A stretch of DNA of 64,000 bases from Mycolicibacterium aichiense. Its GTDB lineage: Bacteria; Actinomycetota; Actinomycetes; Mycobacteriales; Mycobacteriaceae. Positions 34,731 to 44,037 of the stretch are shown here, in pieces (position 1 is the stretch's first letter; each line of letters begins with the position of its first letter). Made by a program: the position numbers and the translations under genes. The notes beneath the pieces are model-generated. The model saw only the letters and a list, made by a program, of their open reading frames with translations. It did no database searches and was not told the origin of the DNA. The DNA lies in contig NZ_AP022561.1 in NCBI RefSeq assembly GCF_010726245.1, forward strand, positions 1,612,001 to 1,676,000. The letters run 5' to 3'.

Positions 34731-35558
34731 CACGGGCGGTGCCGTCGTCCGCAGAATCGGCCAACAAATTTCTGTAGCGGTAAAAGTCGCTGGTGCTGAG
34801 GACGTGCCGCCGAGGTAGTGCTCGCGGATCGGCCCCGGGTGGCTGATCAGGCGCTCGTTGACGTAGGTCCCCAGGGCCCCGTAACTGCGGTCGATGCCTT
34901 CGTTGTGTGCGCCGGGATGGGTGAGAACTGCGTACTCGGCCGCAGGCAGGACTTCGGCGCGGACGCCCTCCGGCGGATCCGCGGATTGCGGCGCTGCGAC
35001 GAATAGCGTTGCATCGCCACGATTTTCGAGGAACAGCGCTCGATTGTAGAGCCCACCCGGCACAATCGCGCAGTCCACGCCTGCCGCCGCGGCGACCACG
35101 TCGCGCAGTCTTCCCAGTGCTACCCCGAACCAGGTGTCGATCTCGGCAGTCTCGATGGTGGCGCTGACGGACCACACCGCGAGCGGCGGTTCCCGGCGTA
35201 TGTCCACGTGCGCAGCGGCGCGTACAGGCGAGAGCAACTCGCGCAGCGCGCCTACGGTGTCACGGGTCTGCTGCAACTGCACCTCCATCTGCTCGAGATG
35301 CGTGGTGATGATCTCGGCGCGGGCCGCGGCGTCATCCGTACTCAGCAGCGCCTTGATGTCGGGAATGGACATGCCGAGCGATCGGAACCGGCGGATGATG
35401 TGCGCATGATCGACCTGGCTGGTGTCGTAGAAGCGGTAGCCGGTGTAGGGGTCGACGTGGGCCGGTTCGAGGATGCCGATGTCGTGGTAGTGCCGTAGCG
35501 CCTTCCTGCTCAGGCTCGTCATCACGGCGAAGTCACCGATCGATACCTTCGCACCCAT
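34728..35558 (-). CDS. MerR-family regulator with GyrI-like effector domain
   Basis: The 276-residue protein begins with a MerR winged helix (SIGDFAVMTSLSRKALRHYHDIGIL, then the wing with GYRFYDTSQ). A dimerising coiled coil at about residues 80-120 follows, then a C-terminal GyrI-like ligand-binding domain. This is the architecture of multidrug-sensing TipA/BmrR-type activators. The ATG at 35558 has GGGGA just upstream. It is divergent from the SnoaL-SDR pair, with MerR-type promoters facing both ways. The ligand is unknown. Confidence 0.88.
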   Translation of the reverse strand: MGAKVSIGDFAVMTSLSRKALRHYHDIGILEPAHVDPYTGYRFYDTSQVDHAHIIRRFRSLGMSIPDIKALLSTDDAAARAEIITTHLEQMEVQLQQTRDTVGALRELLSPVRAAAHVDIRREPPLAVWSVSATIETAEIDTWFGVALGRLRDVVAAAAGVDCAIVPGGLYNRALFLENRGDATLFVAAPQSADPPEGVRAEVLPAAEYAVLTHPGAHNEGIDRSYGALGTYVNERLISHPGPIREHYLGGTSSAPATFTATEICWPILRTTAPPV

Positions 35559-35598
35559 GGCGTCCCCTCTGCGTTCCGTCGCCCTATCGAACACGGTC

Positions 35599-35629
35599 AT
35601 CCTGAAGCCTGCCCCTAGGGCAAGGTCAA
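35599..35629 (-). promoter_or_regulatory. MerR-type promoter for the merR gene
   Basis: Read on the minus strand, TTGACC (35629-35624) and CAGGAT (35604-35599) are separated by 19 bases, the long spacer typical of MerR-regulated promoters. The spacer holds an imperfect dyad with CCTTGCCC and GGGGCAGG as arms. TTGACCTTGCCC here matches 11 of 12 bases of the sequence that starts the opposite promoter. Confidence 0.55.
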
Positions 35630-35655
35630 CGTCGCGGCATGAGCGCGATCCCGGC

Positions 35656-35686
35656 TTGACCTTCCCCTTACGGAAACCTCCATCGT
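35656..35686 (+). promoter_or_regulatory. MerR-type promoter for the SnoaL-SDR operon
   Basis: TTGACCTTCCCC at 35656-35667 repeats the element of the divergent merR promoter (11 of 12 bases). With a 19-base spacer the -10 would be CATCGT at 35681, a weak box that fits the need for MerR activation. A partial dyad TTCC/GGAA lies in the spacer. The start codon follows at 35693, so the transcript would be leaderless or nearly so. Confidence 0.45.
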
Positions 35687-35692
35687 GGGGCC

Positions 35693-36034
35693 ATGACCAC
35701 GTCAGAATGGGAAACACTCCCAGAAACCGTAAGAATCTTCATGACTGCGCTCGACTCCCAGGAAGTCGAGCGGGCGCTCGCCACCCTCACCAGCGATGCC
35801 GTGGTGACCGATGAAGGGCACGACTACACCGGGACCGATGAGATCGGGACCTGGTTGGCCACCGCGAGCAGCGAATATACATACACCGCCGAGTTCACCG
35901 GCGCGACCACGACGGACGCAGGCGTCGACCTCACGCAGCACCTGGAAGGCAACTTCCCCGGCGGGGTCGCCGACCTGCACTATCGATTCACCCTGGATGG
36001 CGCGGTGATCAGCCGGCTGGTGATCGAGCCATGA
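35693..36034 (+). CDS. SnoaL-like (NTF2-fold) protein
   Basis: The 113-residue protein has the SnoaL/NTF2-like pattern of an N-terminal helix (FMTALDSQEVERALATLTSDAVVTDEG), a glycine-containing loop YTGTDEIGTWL, and beta strands ending in FTLDGAVISRLVIEP. Such domains bind hydrophobic ligands or act as small isomerases or hydrolases. Its stop overlaps the SDR start codon as ATGA, so the two products are coupled and may act on the same substrate. Confidence 0.82.
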   Translation: MTTSEWETLPETVRIFMTALDSQEVERALATLTSDAVVTDEGHDYTGTDEIGTWLATASSEYTYTAEFTGATTTDAGVDLTQHLEGNFPGGVADLHYRFTLDGAVISRLVIEP

Positions 36035-36894
36035 CGCGACGGTGGTTCATCACCGGGGGGACGCCCGGCAACTTCGGGATGGCGTTCGCCGAAGCGGCGC
36101 TCGAGACCGGGGACCGCGTGGTGCTCACGTCTCGACGTCCGGAGGAGCTGGCGTCGTGGGCCGACCAGTACGGCGACCGGGTTCTCGTCGTACCGCTCGA
36201 CGTCACCGACCCCGAGCAGGTGTCGCGGGCGGTGGCGGCGGCCGAGGAGCAGTTCGGTGGCATCGATGTGCTGGTCAACAACGCCGGCCGCGGGTGGTTC
36301 GGATCGATAGAGGGGATGGACGAGTCCTCGGTGCGGGCGATGTTCGAGCTGAACTTCTTCGCGGTGCTGTCTGTGACGCGAGCGGTGCTTCCGGGGATGC
36401 GCGCCCGCGGCGACGGATGGATCGTGAACGTGTCCTCGGTGGCCGGGATCGTGGCGGCGCCAGGATTCGGCTATTACAGCGCGACGAAGTTCGCCGTGGA
36501 AGCCGTTACCGAGACCCTCCGCGACGAAGTCGCTCCACAGGGCATCTCTGTGCTGGCAGTCGAACCAGGGGCGTTTCGCACAAACGCCTACGCCGGCTTC
36601 GTCGATGAGCCTGTCGCGGAGCCGATTCGGGAGTACCACGACATGTTGCAGCAGGTTCGCGCCACATTCGTCGAGATGGATGGGGTGCAACCCGGCGATC
36701 CGCGCCGCGGTGCGCGGGCGGTGATCACGGCGATGGCCCTAGACCCGCCTCCCCGACGGCTGGTCCTGGGCAACGGCGGATACGACGCCGTGATCGACAC
36801 GTTGGAGGGTGCCGTGGCCGACATCAAGGCGAACGAAACCCTGTCTCGCAGCGCAGACTTTCCCAGCCCGCCAGCTGATGTCCGCGCGCCGTAG
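36031..36894 (+). CDS. short-chain dehydrogenase/reductase
   Basis: The 287-residue oxidoreductase has a Rossmann nucleotide site TGGTPGNFG, slightly off the usual TGxxxGxG. It also has DVTDPEQV, the NNAG motif (VLVNNAGRG), the catalytic serine in VNVSSVAG and the Tyr-Lys pair in YYSATKFAVE. An arginine pair in TSRRPEE suggests NADP preference. The product is probably an oxidoreductase for a small alcohol or ketone induced through MerR; the substrate is unknown. Confidence 0.9.
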   Translation: MTRRWFITGGTPGNFGMAFAEAALETGDRVVLTSRRPEELASWADQYGDRVLVVPLDVTDPEQVSRAVAAAEEQFGGIDVLVNNAGRGWFGSIEGMDESSVRAMFELNFFAVLSVTRAVLPGMRARGDGWIVNVSSVAGIVAAPGFGYYSATKFAVEAVTETLRDEVAPQGISVLAVEPGAFRTNAYAGFVDEPVAEPIREYHDMLQQVRATFVEMDGVQPGDPRRGARAVITAMALDPPPRRLVLGNGGYDAVIDTLEGAVADIKANETLSRSADFPSPPADVRAP

Positions 36895-37003
36895 CTGTCC
36901 GCAAGGCCCGCCGAAGACCACGCGGAACCCGCTGCTGCCGGGTCGCGTAGGTTCTAGAGAATCGAAGTCAAGAACCTGACGCAGCCCTACGACGGAAGCC
37001 ATC

Positions 37004-37261
37004 ATGTCCGAGGACCAGAACACCGACGTTCCACCCAATCAGCTCTCGATCGATCCGCGCAGCCCCTTCTATAACGAAGAGGTGCTGCTACGCGACGTGG
37101 GTATTCGCTTCAACGGTGCCGAGAAGACCAACGTGCACGAATACAACGTCGAAGAGGGTTGGGTGCGAGTTGAAGTCCCGACCGCCAAGGACCGCCGTGG
37201 AAATCCGATGGTCGTCAAGCTCAACGGCACCGTCGAGCCGTATTACCGCCCAGCGGAATAG
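37004..37261 (+). CDS. DUF3297 family small protein
   Basis: The 85-residue protein matches the DUF3297 pattern (DPRSPFYNEEVL, GIRFNGAEKTNVHEYN, EGWVRVEVP). This is a widespread small bacterial family of unknown function, often called glutathione peroxidase-like in old annotations. The ATG at 37004 has GGAAG nine bases upstream. It is convergent with ctaD. Confidence 0.88.
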   Translation: MSEDQNTDVPPNQLSIDPRSPFYNEEVLLRDVGIRFNGAEKTNVHEYNVEEGWVRVEVPTAKDRRGNPMVVKLNGTVEPYYRPAE

Positions 37262-37281
37262 CGCCGCTCGGCCATCGGCGC
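37261..37281. terminator. hairpin between convergent genes
   Basis: GCGCCG and CGGCGC form a six-base stem with a nine-base loop in the 39-base gap between the DUF3297 and ctaD stop codons. It can serve either strand. There is no T-run. Confidence 0.45.
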
Positions 37282-37300
37282 GGCTGCCAACAGGTCAGCG

Positions 37301-39019
37301 CTAATTCACGTCCGCATCCGCCGGAACGTGCGCGCGTCCGACGTGGGACTCGGCCCGCATCCGCTCGATCATGTGCGGGTAGTGCAGTTCGAATGCCGGA
37401 CGCTCCGAACGGATCCGGGGCAGCTCGCTGAAGTTGTGCCGCGGCGGCGGGCATGACGTGGCCCACTCCAAGGAGTTGCCGTAACCCCATGGATCGTCGA
37501 CGGTGACGACCTCACCGTAGCGCCAGCTGCGAAACACATTCCACACGAACGGCAGCATCGAGATGCCAAGGGTGAAGGCGCCGATCGTGGAGATGATGTT
37601 CAGCGTGGTGAACCCGTCGGTCGGCAGGTAGTCGGCATAACGACGCGGCATGCCCGCATTGCCCAGCCAGTGCTGCACCAGGAACGTGGTGTGGAAGCCG
37701 ATGAACGTCAACCAGAAGTGCAGCTTGCCCAGTCGCTCGTCGAGCAGCCGTCCGGTCATCTTCGGGAACCAGAAGTAGATCCCGGCGAACGTCGCGAACA
37801 CGATCACGCCGAACAACACGTAATGGAAGTGCGCGACAACGAAATACGTATCGCTGACGTGGAAGTCCAGCGGCGGGCTGGCCAGCAGCACGCCGGACAG
37901 GCCACCGAGCAGGAACGTCACCAGGAAGCCGATGGAGAACAGCATCGGCGTCTCGAACGTCAGCCGGCCCTTCCACATCGTGCCGATCCAGTTGAAGAAC
38001 TTGATGCCGGTGGGCACCGCGATCAAAAACGTCATGAACGAAAAGAACGGCAGCAGAACGGCTCCGGTGACATACAAGTGGTGCGCCCACACCGCCACCG
38101 ACAGCGCCGCGATGCTGATCGTCGCGTACACAAGGGTGGTATAGCCGAAGATCGGCTTACGGGAGAACACCGGCAATATCTCCGACACGATGCCGAAGAA
38201 CGGCAGCGCCAGCACGTACACCTCGGGGTGGCCGAAGAACCAGAACAGATGCTGGAACAGGATCATCCCGCCGTTGGCGGGGTCGTAGATGTGCGCACCC
38301 AGGCGCCGGTCGGCGGCCAGGCCGAACAACGCTGCGGTCAGCAGCGGAAAGATGATCAGCACCAGGATCGAGGTGACGAAGATGTTCCAGGTGAAGATCG
38401 GCATCCGGAACATCGTCATACCCGGGGCGCGCATGCAGACCACCGTCGTGATCATGTTGACCCCACCCAGGATGGTGCCCAGACCACCGACGGCCAGGCC
38501 CAGAATCCACAGGTCGGCGCCCGCTCCCGGGCTGTGCACTGCGTCCGACAGCGGGACGTAGGCAGTCCAGCCGAAGTCGGCCGCGCCGCCCGGGGTGATG
38601 AATCCGCCAAGGGCGATCAGAGCCCCGAAGACGAAGAGCCAGAACGACAATGCGTTCAGGCGGGGGAATGCGACATCGGGGGCGCCGATCTGCAGCGGCA
38701 ACACCAGGTTGGCGAACCCGAACACGATCGGCGTCGCATAGAACAGCAACATCGCCGTGCCGTGCATGGTGAACAGCTGGTTGTACTGCTCATTCGACAA
38801 GAACTGCAGGCCTGGCACCGCCAGCTCGGCACGGATGAACAGCGCCATCAGCCCGCCGATGAAAAAGAAGCTGAAGCAGGCGACGCAGTACATGATGCCG
38901 ATCATCTTGTGATCGGTGGTCGTGATCAGCTTGTAGACCAGGTTGCCCTTCGGGCCTGTGCGGGCCGCGAACGGCCGGCTGGCCTCGAGCTTTTTCAGCG
39001 CAGGTGCTTCAGCGGTCAT
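37301..39019 (-). CDS. ctaD: cytochrome c oxidase subunit I (aa3 type)
   Basis: This 572-residue protein is the heme-copper core of the terminal oxidase, with twelve membrane helices. Visible signatures include the heme ligand in [10 protein letters not shown], the crosslinked His-Tyr of helix VI in [12 protein letters not shown], the copper histidines in WAHHLYVTG, and the heme a/a3 ligands in [11 protein letters not shown]. In mycobacteria it forms a supercomplex with the cytochrome bcc complex. The ATG at 39019 gives the usual MTAEAP start; longer frames are not supported. The gene stands alone, as ctaD does in mycobacteria. Confidence 0.96.
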   Translation of the reverse strand: MTAEAPALKKLEASRPFAARTGPKGNLVYKLITTTDHKMIGIMYCVACFSFFFIGGLMALFIRAELAVPGLQFLSNEQYNQLFTMHGTAMLLFYATPIVFGFANLVLPLQIGAPDVAFPRLNALSFWLFVFGALIALGGFITPGGAADFGWTAYVPLSDAVHSPGAGADLWILGLAVGGLGTILGGVNMITTVVCMRAPGMTMFRMPIFTWNIFVTSILVLIIFPLLTAALFGLAADRRLGAHIYDPANGGMILFQHLFWFFGHPEVYVLALPFFGIVSEILPVFSRKPIFGYTTLVYATISIAALSVAVWAHHLYVTGAVLLPFFSFMTFLIAVPTGIKFFNWIGTMWKGRLTFETPMLFSIGFLVTFLLGGLSGVLLASPPLDFHVSDTYFVVAHFHYVLFGVIVFATFAGIYFWFPKMTGRLLDERLGKLHFWLTFIGFHTTFLVQHWLGNAGMPRRYADYLPTDGFTTLNIISTIGAFTLGISMLPFVWNVFRSWRYGEVVTVDDPWGYGNSLEWATSCPPPRHNFSELPRIRSERPAFELHYPHMIERMRAESHVGRAHVPADADVN

Positions 39020-39312
39020 GGCCGGCTCCACATCCGGGCGGTGGCGGCTACGTCGATGTCGCAGTCGATCACGAAGGGTCTCCAATCGCGTGCAGGCGTC
39101 ACCTCGGCAGTCGATGCCGCCCACGCCTGAGCCTTGCGCTCCGATACCGCGACCGACCAGGGACGAAAGTCACCGAACGAAGAGACGACGGGACACCGAA
39201 TTGATGACGTGGAGCAGGCCGTGTCGTGGTGCGAGCCGCCCACCAGACTTTCGGCGCCGTCGCAGCCGGTAACAACATCCTCGGTGTTCGTAGACAATGT
39301 CGTCGAGGAACT
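39020..39312. other. divergent intergenic region, ctaD and hydrolase
   Basis: This 293-base stretch contains the promoters of ctaD (minus) and of the alpha/beta hydrolase (plus). I see no RNA gene, no strong dyad and no protein-like frame; several open frames cross it but have arginine/proline-rich shadow composition. Confidence 0.4.
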
Positions 39313-40008
39313 ATGTCGAAACCCGCAGCGCGATGGATGCTTCTGCACGGCACACCGCTCGACCCCAGCATCTGGGATGCGGTCCGTGCCCAGCTGCCTG
39401 CCGATTCGATTGCCCCCGACCTCAACCGACCGCAAGCCGGCGGTCTGCTCCAGCAGCATGTCGCCGCCGCGGTGTTGAACGACGAGCCTGATGACGCGCC
39501 GCTGATCGTGGTCGGGCACTCCCTGGGCGGTCAGGTGGCCATGGAGATGGCTCTGCTTGCGCCGCACCGCATTCGCCGATTGATCCTGGTGTGCACGCGC
39601 GATATCCCAGTGCCCGAGTTTCATGCTGCGGCACGGGCATTGCGCGCAGGAGCGGCGCTCGATGTCGAGGCCACGATCGCGCGCTGGTTCACCACAGCCG
39701 AGATCGCGGACGGGGGCCCGGTGGTCCAGGGTGTCCGCCGCCGCCTGACAGCGGTGTCACCGTCGGCCTATGCGACCGCACTGGAGGCGCTGGCAACCTA
39801 CGACCGCAGGGCGGAGGTGGGCCGGATTCAGTCGCCGGCCGCCCTGCTCTGCGGTCGACTGGATCGTGGATGCACGCCCGAGGTGATGTCGACACTGGCG
39901 GCTGACCTGCCCGATGCCCGCCTTCAGATCGTCGACGCGTGGGCCCACATGTCTGCGTTCGTCCAGCCCGCCGACTTCGCGCAGTGGTTGCTGAACGCCG
40001 CGGAATGA
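39313..40008 (+). CDS. alpha/beta hydrolase
   Basis: The 231-residue protein has an HG oxyanion motif (MLLHGTPLDPSIW), the nucleophile elbow VVGHSLGGQVAME with the catalytic serine, a probable acid in LLCGRLDRGCTPE, and a histidine in the AWAHMSAF segment near the C-terminus. This is the layout of small esterases and lactonases. No signal peptide is seen, so it is cytosolic. GAGGAA lies just before the ATG at 39313. The substrate is unknown. Confidence 0.85.
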   Translation: MSKPAARWMLLHGTPLDPSIWDAVRAQLPADSIAPDLNRPQAGGLLQQHVAAAVLNDEPDDAPLIVVGHSLGGQVAMEMALLAPHRIRRLILVCTRDIPVPEFHAAARALRAGAALDVEATIARWFTTAEIADGGPVVQGVRRRLTAVSPSAYATALEALATYDRRAEVGRIQSPAALLCGRLDRGCTPEVMSTLAADLPDARLQIVDAWAHMSAFVQPADFAQWLLNAAE

Positions 40009-40063
40009 GACGGTGGCGGCAAATTGACTCCGCTGCTGCGCCAGGTCCCGTATACACAGATGC

Positions 40064-42571
40064 ATGAAAGCGTCTGCTCATATCGGTCGAGTCGGTGGTC
40101 TGGCGATCGCGCTGGGTATCGGTGCGGCACTGGCCTCGTCGACGGCTGTCGCATGGGCAGACTCTGACGACTCCGGTGGCACGCGCCCGGCAGCCTCCTC
40201 CGCGCGTGGCCACGCGGCTGGTCCGAGTGCGCCGCGAGCAACCAAGCCAGCCCCCAAGTCGGTGCCCAAACGATCCACTACGACGCAAAAGGTGACGTCG
40301 GCGGTGGCGAAGTCGACTGCCCGGGCTGCCGCCGCTGATCCCAAAGAGCCGGTGAAGTCCGCGGAACTTGCCCTGGCCACCGTGGTCGGCGCGCTGGAAA
40401 CCTCAGCTCCGCAAAGCAGGTCCGCCCGCGCCGCAGCCGCGGAACCGGTCGCAGCCGTAACCACAACGAATGCCTCGGCGGTGGCGCATATTTCGGCACC
40501 GACGAATTTGACCGCGGTTTTTCAGCAGCTGGTCTACACCCCGCTGCACGTCATCGTGCAGGCCTGGATCGCCAGTGAGATCGGCCGCCAGGTCGACGAC
40601 TTCATCAACTCCGCTGCCGGGTCCTACGTGATCGGCAACGGCGCCGATGGCACCGATGCCAACCACAACGGGGGAGCCGGCGGGTGGCTTCTCGGCGACG
40701 GCGGCGCCGGATGGAACAGCACCGAGGCCGGCGTAGCAGGAGGCGCAGGTGGTCGAGCCGGCGCACTGGGTAATGGCGGAGCCGGTGGAACCGGCGGTGC
40801 AGGGGCTGACGGCGGCGCGGGCGGTGCCGGCGGGCAGCTCATGGGAGTCGGCGGCGCAGGCGGTAACGCCGGCGCCGCTGTGGTCGGCGCCGTCGGTGGA
40901 CGCGGGGGTGCCGGCGGCGATGCAACGGGCCTGATCTTCGGCGTCGGTGGACACGGTGGCGTCGGCGGTGACGGGACCGACGGCGGACGGGGCGGTAACG
41001 GCGGCAACGGCGCGACGTTCCTCGGCAGCGGCGGCGACGGTGGCAATGCGGGCAAGAGCGGCGTGGGCGGAGCCTCTGTGGGTTTACCGGCGCTCGGCGG
41101 CGCCGGCGGCTCCGCGGGCTGGCTCGGAAACCATGGCGCTGTCGGCAACTCGGGTGCGCAAGCCGCAGCCGCGCCCGCCACCGGCTCGGTACCGCCGCTG
41201 TCGCAGATCGGTACCTGGCTCACCAACGGTGCCGGGCAGGCCGTCCTCCTGCACGGCGTCAACGAGGTGTACAAGCTGGCGCCATACGAACCGTCCGCCA
41301 GCGGCTTCGACGAGCAGGACGCACAGTTCCTGGCCGACAACGGATTCAATGTGGTCCGGCTGGGCGTCATCTGGGCCGGTGTGGAGCCGCAGCCGGGAGT
41401 GATCAACACCGCGTACCTCGACTCGATCAAAGCCACCGTCCAGATGCTGGCCGACCACGGCATCTACACCGTCATCGACATGCACCAAGACCTCTACAGC
41501 GGCACGTTCTATGGCGAGGGTGCCCCGGAGTGGGCATCCGACGGCGGGGGACGGCCCAACAAGAATTCCGGGTTCCCCGGCAACTACTACGTCAACGGTG
41601 CTCTCGGACATGCCTGGGATGCGTTCTGGGGCAACGCCGATGCGCCGAACAATATTGGGCTGCTGGACAATTACGCGCTGAGCTGGCAGCACGTAGCCAG
41701 CTATTTCGCAGGCAATTCCGCGGTCATCGGCTACGACATCATGAACGAACCGTTCCCCGGCTCGAACTATCCCGTTGCGCTGCTCGGCGGCTCGTTCTTC
41801 GTCGCCCAACAACTGACCCCGATGTACAACCAGGTCACTGCCGCCATCCGTTCGGTGGACGGCACGACACCGCTCTACCTCGAGCCCCCCAATCCCGCGG
41901 TCACCGAAGTCCCGACCCTGCTCGGCATCCCGGTCGCACTGCTCGGCCGCGTTGCTGATCCGAACTACGTCCTGGCGTTCCACAACTACTGCGGCCCGAT
42001 CGGTGGCGCGCTGTGCACCAAGATCGCCAATACGCTTGCGGTGCAAGCCGAGAACTATTCCAAACACCACAACGTCCCGGCGATGATGAACGAGTTCGGC
42101 GCCACCAGCGACATCGCCACGCTGACCAAGGAGATGCGCTCCGGCGATCGCTACTTCATGAGCTGGGCCGAATGGGCGTACACCGGAGCCGGTGACATCA
42201 CCGGGTCGCCGGATGTCGAGGGGTTGGTGTACGACCCGACCAAACCGCCGGTCGGCGACAATGTGAACACCGGCAATCTGCTGACCTTGGCGTCGCCCTA
42301 CCCGCAGCTGGTGTCGGGCACGCCCAAGTCCTGGTCGTTCACCAACGGCACCTTCACGTTTGGCTATTCCACCGCCAAGGTCGACGGTTCCGGAACGTTC
42401 GCCGAAGGTGCCCTGACCACGATCTCGGTGCCGGCAGTGGAGTTCCCGAACGGCTACCAGGTGACTGTGACCGGCGGCCACGTCGTCTCGGCGGACAACG
42501 CCGCCCAACTCGTCGTCGCTTCCGATTCCGGTGCGACCACGGTCAACGTCGTGGTGAGCCCCGCCCCGTAA
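40064..42571 (+). CDS. exported PGRS-like glycine-rich protein with GH5 (endoglycoceramidase-like) domain
   Basis: The 835-residue product has a signal peptide (cleavage near AVAWAD), a Pro/Ala/Lys-rich segment to about residue 155, and a Gly-Ala-rich PGRS-like region at about residues 195-365 with many GGAGG units. A family 5 glycoside hydrolase domain covers about 375-740. The domain shows GVIWAGVEP, IDMHQDLYS, Glu562 in MNEPF as acid/base and Glu677 in MNEFGA as nucleophile. DMHQD is typical of the endoglycoceramidase branch, which cleaves glycolipid headgroups. A beta-rich C-terminus follows. No PE domain is present, unlike PE_PGRS proteins. Export to the cell surface and attack on host or environmental glycans or glycolipids is inferred. 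Confidence 0.85.
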   Translation: MKASAHIGRVGGLAIALGIGAALASSTAVAWADSDDSGGTRPAASSARGHAAGPSAPRATKPAPKSVPKRSTTTQKVTSAVAKSTARAAAADPKEPVKSAELALATVVGALETSAPQSRSARAAAAEPVAAVTTTNASAVAHISAPTNLTAVFQQLVYTPLHVIVQAWIASEIGRQVDDFINSAAGSYVIGNGADGTDANHNGGAGGWLLGDGGAGWNSTEAGVAGGAGGRAGALGNGGAGGTGGAGADGGAGGAGGQLMGVGGAGGNAGAAVVGAVGGRGGAGGDATGLIFGVGGHGGVGGDGTDGGRGGNGGNGATFLGSGGDGGNAGKSGVGGASVGLPALGGAGGSAGWLGNHGAVGNSGAQAAAAPATGSVPPLSQIGTWLTNGAGQAVLLHGVNEVYKLAPYEPSASGFDEQDAQFLADNGFNVVRLGVIWAGVEPQPGVINTAYLDSIKATVQMLADHGIYTVIDMHQDLYSGTFYGEGAPEWASDGGGRPNKNSGFPGNYYVNGALGHAWDAFWGNADAPNNIGLLDNYALSWQHVASYFAGNSAVIGYDIMNEPFPGSNYPVALLGGSFFVAQQLTPMYNQVTAAIRSVDGTTPLYLEPPNPAVTEVPTLLGIPVALLGRVADPNYVLAFHNYCGPIGGALCTKIANTLAVQAENYSKHHNVPAMMNEFGATSDIATLTKEMRSGDRYFMSWAEWAYTGAGDITGSPDVEGLVYDPTKPPVGDNVNTGNLLTLASPYPQLVSGTPKSWSFTNGTFTFGYSTAKVDGSGTFAEGALTTISVPAVEFPNGYQVTVTGGHVVSADNAAQLVVASDSGATTVNVVVSPAP
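40660..41140 (+). repeat. PGRS-type GGC-rich repeat tract
   Basis: This stretch is made of imperfect repeats of GGCGGCGC- and GGTGCCGGC-type units that encode Gly-Gly-Ala/Gly-Gly-Asn triplets within the GH5 fusion gene. It is the region most likely to vary in length between strains and to assemble badly. Confidence 0.7.
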
Positions 42572-42581
42572 GAGGCGCGCG

Positions 42582-44021
42582 TCACCCGCCGATACCCGAC
42601 AGCATCACCCCGGTGGGATCGTAGGTGTGGCGAATGGCGTTGAACCGCTGCAGGTTCGGCCCGAGGTACCGCTCGAGCGGGTCGCCGCTTTCGGGGTAGT
42701 TGATGTAGCCCCCTACTGATGCCGATCCCAGCGCCTGGTGTGCTGCGGTGAGCCAGTCGGCTGCCGCATCGGAGCGGGCCTCGGTGTACCACTGAACGGA
42801 GGCCGCCTGCCGCCGCCATGGGAAGGCGCTTGCCGCCGGATCGACGTCGCCGACCGCCCCGGACAGCGACTCCACCACAGCCGTTGCCGAACCCGCGCCG
42901 GCCGGCCATGCCGCCATCGCGGTGACGATGGATTCCGCTGCCGCCGAGGTCATTTCGCCGATGATGTCGGAGCCCGCGACAAACGCGCGCGGCACTCGGG
43001 CGGCGTCGCCACCTTCGAAGTAGTGCACGAAGTCCATCCGTGCCAGCGTGCGGGTTCGGATCGACGATGCCGATGACCCGGCTGCGGCAACCATGTCCCC
43101 GGCGACCGCGGGCCCGCGGCCCGGCGGCGTTGCCAGGATGACCGTGCAGCGGCCGGGGCCGTCCCCGACGGTGATGTTGACCATGCCCCAGATGTCGCGA
43201 TCGGCCGCCTGCTGCCACCGCTGCCAGCCGACGATCACTGCGGCGGCGGCGTCCATCGGGAACGCGACAGTGACAACGTCGCGATCGGTGACGGGGAAGG
43301 TGCGAAACGTCATCGACGTCACTACGCCGAGATTGCCGCCCCCGCCACCGCGCAGCGCCCAGAACACATCGGGATGGTCGTCGGCGGAGGCCGACAGCAT
43401 CTCGCCGCTGGGAAGTACCAGTGCCGCCGAGACCAGCGTGTCGCAGGTCAGTCCGTGCAGCCGGGCGTCCGAGCCCAGACCGCCGCCCAGCGCCAGTCCC
43501 GCGACGGCAACCGTCGGGCAGCTGCCGGAGGGAATCGACCGGCCGCGAGACGCGAGTGCGGTCTGCACGGAATCCAGGTCTGTCGCGGGAGACACCGTCA
43601 TCGTGTCGCTGCCCGCGTCGACGCCACCGGGTAGTTGGCGCAGATCGATGACCAACGAGGCAGGGAGCGACGACGCACCGATGTAGGAGTGCCCGCCGCT
43701 GCGCACGCTCACCCCGATGTGGTTACTCGATGCGAACGCCGCCGCCTTCTGCACATCCGCGACGGAGGCAGCCGCCAGAACAGCCGCCGGTGCGGAGCCG
43801 TCGAAGCGGGAATTGAAGGTGCTCTTCGCCGCCGCATACTGCGGGTCGGAGGGCAAGAACAGCGAGCCGTCGAGTCGGCCGCGCAGACCTGCCCAGTCCG
43901 GCGGGCCAGGACTCGACACCGCGCGGGGTGTGACGGTGCGGCACGCGCCCAGGAGGGCCGCGCCCGCCAGCCCGCCCACTGCCCGCCGGACGAACTCCTG
44001 GCGGGACATCTGCGCCGACAC
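42582..44021 (-). CDS. exported FAD-linked oxidase (berberine-bridge type)
   Basis: The 479-residue protein has an export signal with an arginine pair (VRRAVGGLAGAALLGAC) ending in a lipobox-like LGAC. It continues with a PP-loop FAD domain with the His attachment motif VRSGGHSYIG at about residue 110 and a second covalent-site pattern SCPTVAVAGLALGGGLG, which suggests bicovalent flavin. A C-terminal berberine-bridge segment (YINYPESGD and YLGPNLQRFNAI) closes the protein. Such enzymes oxidise sugars or other alcohols with oxygen. Start is GTG at 44021 or ATG at 44009; neither has a strong ribosome site. Confidence 0.85.
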   Translation of the reverse strand: MSAQMSRQEFVRRAVGGLAGAALLGACRTVTPRAVSSPGPPDWAGLRGRLDGSLFLPSDPQYAAAKSTFNSRFDGSAPAAVLAAASVADVQKAAAFASSNHIGVSVRSGGHSYIGASSLPASLVIDLRQLPGGVDAGSDTMTVSPATDLDSVQTALASRGRSIPSGSCPTVAVAGLALGGGLGSDARLHGLTCDTLVSAALVLPSGEMLSASADDHPDVFWALRGGGGGNLGVVTSMTFRTFPVTDRDVVTVAFPMDAAAAVIVGWQRWQQAADRDIWGMVNITVGDGPGRCTVILATPPGRGPAVAGDMVAAAGSSASSIRTRTLARMDFVHYFEGGDAARVPRAFVAGSDIIGEMTSAAAESIVTAMAAWPAGAGSATAVVESLSGAVGDVDPAASAFPWRRQAASVQWYTEARSDAAADWLTAAHQALGSASVGGYINYPESGDPLERYLGPNLQRFNAIRHTYDPTGVMLSGIGG

Positions 44022-44037
44022 AGGCGCAATGCTAGTG

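Noticed and set aside
34552..34818. An 88-residue plus-strand frame across the tRNA remnant
   Set aside because: It crosses a tRNA fragment, a hairpin and the end of the MerR gene, and has no ribosome site. The tRNA remnant and terminator explain the sequence.
37670..39130. A 486-residue plus-strand frame antisense to ctaD
   Set aside because: Its composition (His, Gln, Arg and Glu repeats) is the reverse shadow of a membrane protein, and ctaD itself is unmistakable.
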